From assembly GCA_021823875.1 (NCBI GenBank), contig JAKAMD010000001.1, forward strand, positions 1 through 34,974: a DNA stretch of 34,974 nt, in the 5' to 3' direction. Positions 34,169 through 34,974 of this stretch are shown here, one piece after another. The DNA is from Pseudomonadota bacterium (lineage in GTDB: Bacteria > Pseudomonadota > Alphaproteobacteria > Rhizobiales > Xanthobacteraceae). The notes beneath the pieces are model-generated. The model did no database searches. It was not told the origin of the DNA and worked only from the letters and a program-made list of their open reading frames with translations. The position numbers were made by a program, and so were the translations under genes. Position 1 is the first letter of the stretch. Every line of letters begins with the position of its first letter.

Positions 34169-34561
34169 CTAGACTCCGAACGAAAGCTTGAGGATCGCGT
34201 AGCAGGACGCGAAAGCGAGAACGAACACGAAAAAGGTGTTGCCCAACAGCGCCGCGTATTTGAAACCTTCATCGTGCACGTAGTCGACGATGATCTCCTG
34301 CATGCCAATCCACATGTGATAGGCGAAAGTGATGATGAACAGCAGCATCGTGATGGCGACCAGCGGCGAGCCGAGGATCTGCACCGTTGCTGCGTGGCTG
34401 CGGCCGAGTAGGGCCACCGCGATTACGATCGCCGCGATGGTCAGCGGGATGCCGGCGATCGAGGTGATGCGCTGATGCCAGAAGGTTGTGGTGCCGGAGT
34501 GTCCGGCGCCGAGACCGCGGACCCGGCGGGCGGGCGTGACGATACGGCGGGGCGCGTTCAT
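34169..34561 (-). CDS. sdhD: Succinate dehydrogenase membrane anchor subunit D
   Basis: A 130-residue membrane subunit with three helices (SIAGIPLTIAAIVIAVALLG, SPLVAITMLLFIITFAYHMW, AALLGNTFFVFVLAFASCYA). The N-terminal GLGAGHSGTTTFWHQRITSI is typical of alphaproteobacterial SdhD. YHMWIGMQEIIVDYVHDEG holds the heme-ligand and quinone-site region (His, then Asp-Tyr). The start overlaps the sdhC stop by 4 bases (ATGA), so the two are translationally coupled. The longer frame reaching 34828 is out of register with homologues. Confidence 0.96.
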   Translation of the reverse strand: MNAPRRIVTPARRVRGLGAGHSGTTTFWHQRITSIAGIPLTIAAIVIAVALLGRSHAATVQILGSPLVAITMLLFIITFAYHMWIGMQEIIVDYVHDEGFKYAALLGNTFFVFVLAFASCYAILKLSFGV

Positions 34562-34971
34562 CGCGAGCCTCCCATGGCGAGATAGCCGATCACCCAGAGG
34601 ATGAGGGTGAAAACAATGGAGCCGACGATGGTGGCGAGTGCCAGCATCTCGCGCTCGGACGGCTCGAAGCCGCGCAGCGTGTCCCAGATCAGATGGCGGA
34701 TGCCGCCGAGCATGTGGTGGATCAGCGCCCAGCTGAAGCCGAACAGCACCAAAAGGCCGATCCAACTGCCGATGAACCATTCGAAGGTGGCATAGGCGTT
34801 CGGGCCCGAGGCGGCCGCAACCAGCCACCAGGTCACCAGCGCCATGCCAAAATACAGTGCGAAGCCGGAAATCCGATGGAACCCGGACATCACGAATGTC
34901 AGCATCAGCCGGTAGACTTGCAGATGCGGCGACAGCGGACGCGGCCTGCGTGCGCCCGCGTGCTCGTTCAA
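34558..34971 (-). CDS. sdhC: Succinate dehydrogenase cytochrome b556 subunit C
   Basis: SdhC anchors complex II and shares heme b with SdhD. RPLSPHLQVYRLMLTFVMSG then FHRISGFALYFGMALVTWW gives the family opening and TM1; FHRISG is the quinone-site motif. IGLLVLFGFSWALIHHMLGG with IRHLIWDTLRGFEP carries the heme-ligand His and the conserved RHL-WD pattern; a third helix ends the protein. In this window the first possible start is a TTG at 34971 (MNEHAGARRPRP), only 3 bases from the edge; the true start may lie outside, so the N-terminus is uncertain. It is first in the sdhCDAB operon, whose promoter lies beyond the window. Confidence 0.95.
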   Translation of the reverse strand: MNEHAGARRPRPLSPHLQVYRLMLTFVMSGFHRISGFALYFGMALVTWWLVAAASGPNAYATFEWFIGSWIGLLVLFGFSWALIHHMLGGIRHLIWDTLRGFEPSEREMLALATIVGSIVFTLILWVIGYLAMGGSR

Positions 34972-34974
34972 ATC

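Noticed and set aside
31863..34172. A 769-residue open frame antisense to sdhA and sdhB
   Set aside because: It lies opposite unmistakable sdhA/sdhB coding sequence, is low-complexity (rich in His, Val, Ala, Arg), and has no recognised domain. Long antisense frames are expected in GC-rich DNA.

Overview
The window is a high-GC chromosomal segment of an alphaproteobacterium, most likely of the order Rhizobiales (the Bradyrhizobium/Pseudolabrys/Rhodopseudomonas side). This rests on recognisable gene neighbourhoods (rsmI-yraN-gshB-comM; hemW-rdgB-rph facing hrcA-grpE; dnaK-dnaJ-pmtA-pyrF-dapB; sdhCDAB), on the alphaproteobacterial style of the heat-shock promoter before dnaK, and on the dispersed palindromic repeats. 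Species cannot be fixed from the sequence alone. No tRNA, rRNA, CRISPR array, insertion sequence or phage gene was found.

Layout. 1-4684: the start of comM/yifB, gshB, a methyl-accepting chemotaxis protein placed between gshB and yraN, then yraN and rsmI. 4864-8787: a periplasmic-binding-type lipoprotein (penicillin-binding protein activator family), then hemW, rdgB and rph on the minus strand. 8811-10757: a divergent regulatory region, then hrcA and grpE. 11050-16512: about 5.5 kb of envelope-related accessory genes (small secreted protein, OprB-type porin, secreted unknown, ICMT-like membrane methyltransferase, GT-C-type membrane protein) that separates grpE from dnaK. 16596-20718: a clear RpoH-type promoter, dnaK, a repeat-filled spacer, dnaJ and pmtA. 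20879-23364: FMN reductase, pyrF, a DUF1330 protein and dapB. 23400-24512: an M48 metalloprotease lipoprotein with a PDZ domain.

24677-31403 looks like a self-contained uptake and catabolism module. A FadR-type GntR regulator and a beta-hydroxyacid dehydrogenase lie on the minus strand. Facing them on the plus strand is an operon of an ornithine cyclodeaminase-family enzyme, an NMT1/SsuA-type binding protein, its ATPase and permease, and a divergent DapA/N-acetylneuraminate-lyase-family aldolase. The substrate is not known. The aldolase keeps the Schiff-base lysine but appears to lack the usual catalytic tyrosine and the TTGE motif. This is the best candidate here for an undescribed pathway. 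After a convergent hairpin terminator, the sdhCDAB operon for respiratory complex II runs from the right edge of the window on the minus strand.

The most striking non-coding structure is a 91-bp palindrome at 20738-20828. Its two arms each fold into a hairpin and differ from each other only by paired, compensatory G/C swaps. Related hairpins fill the dnaK-dnaJ spacer.
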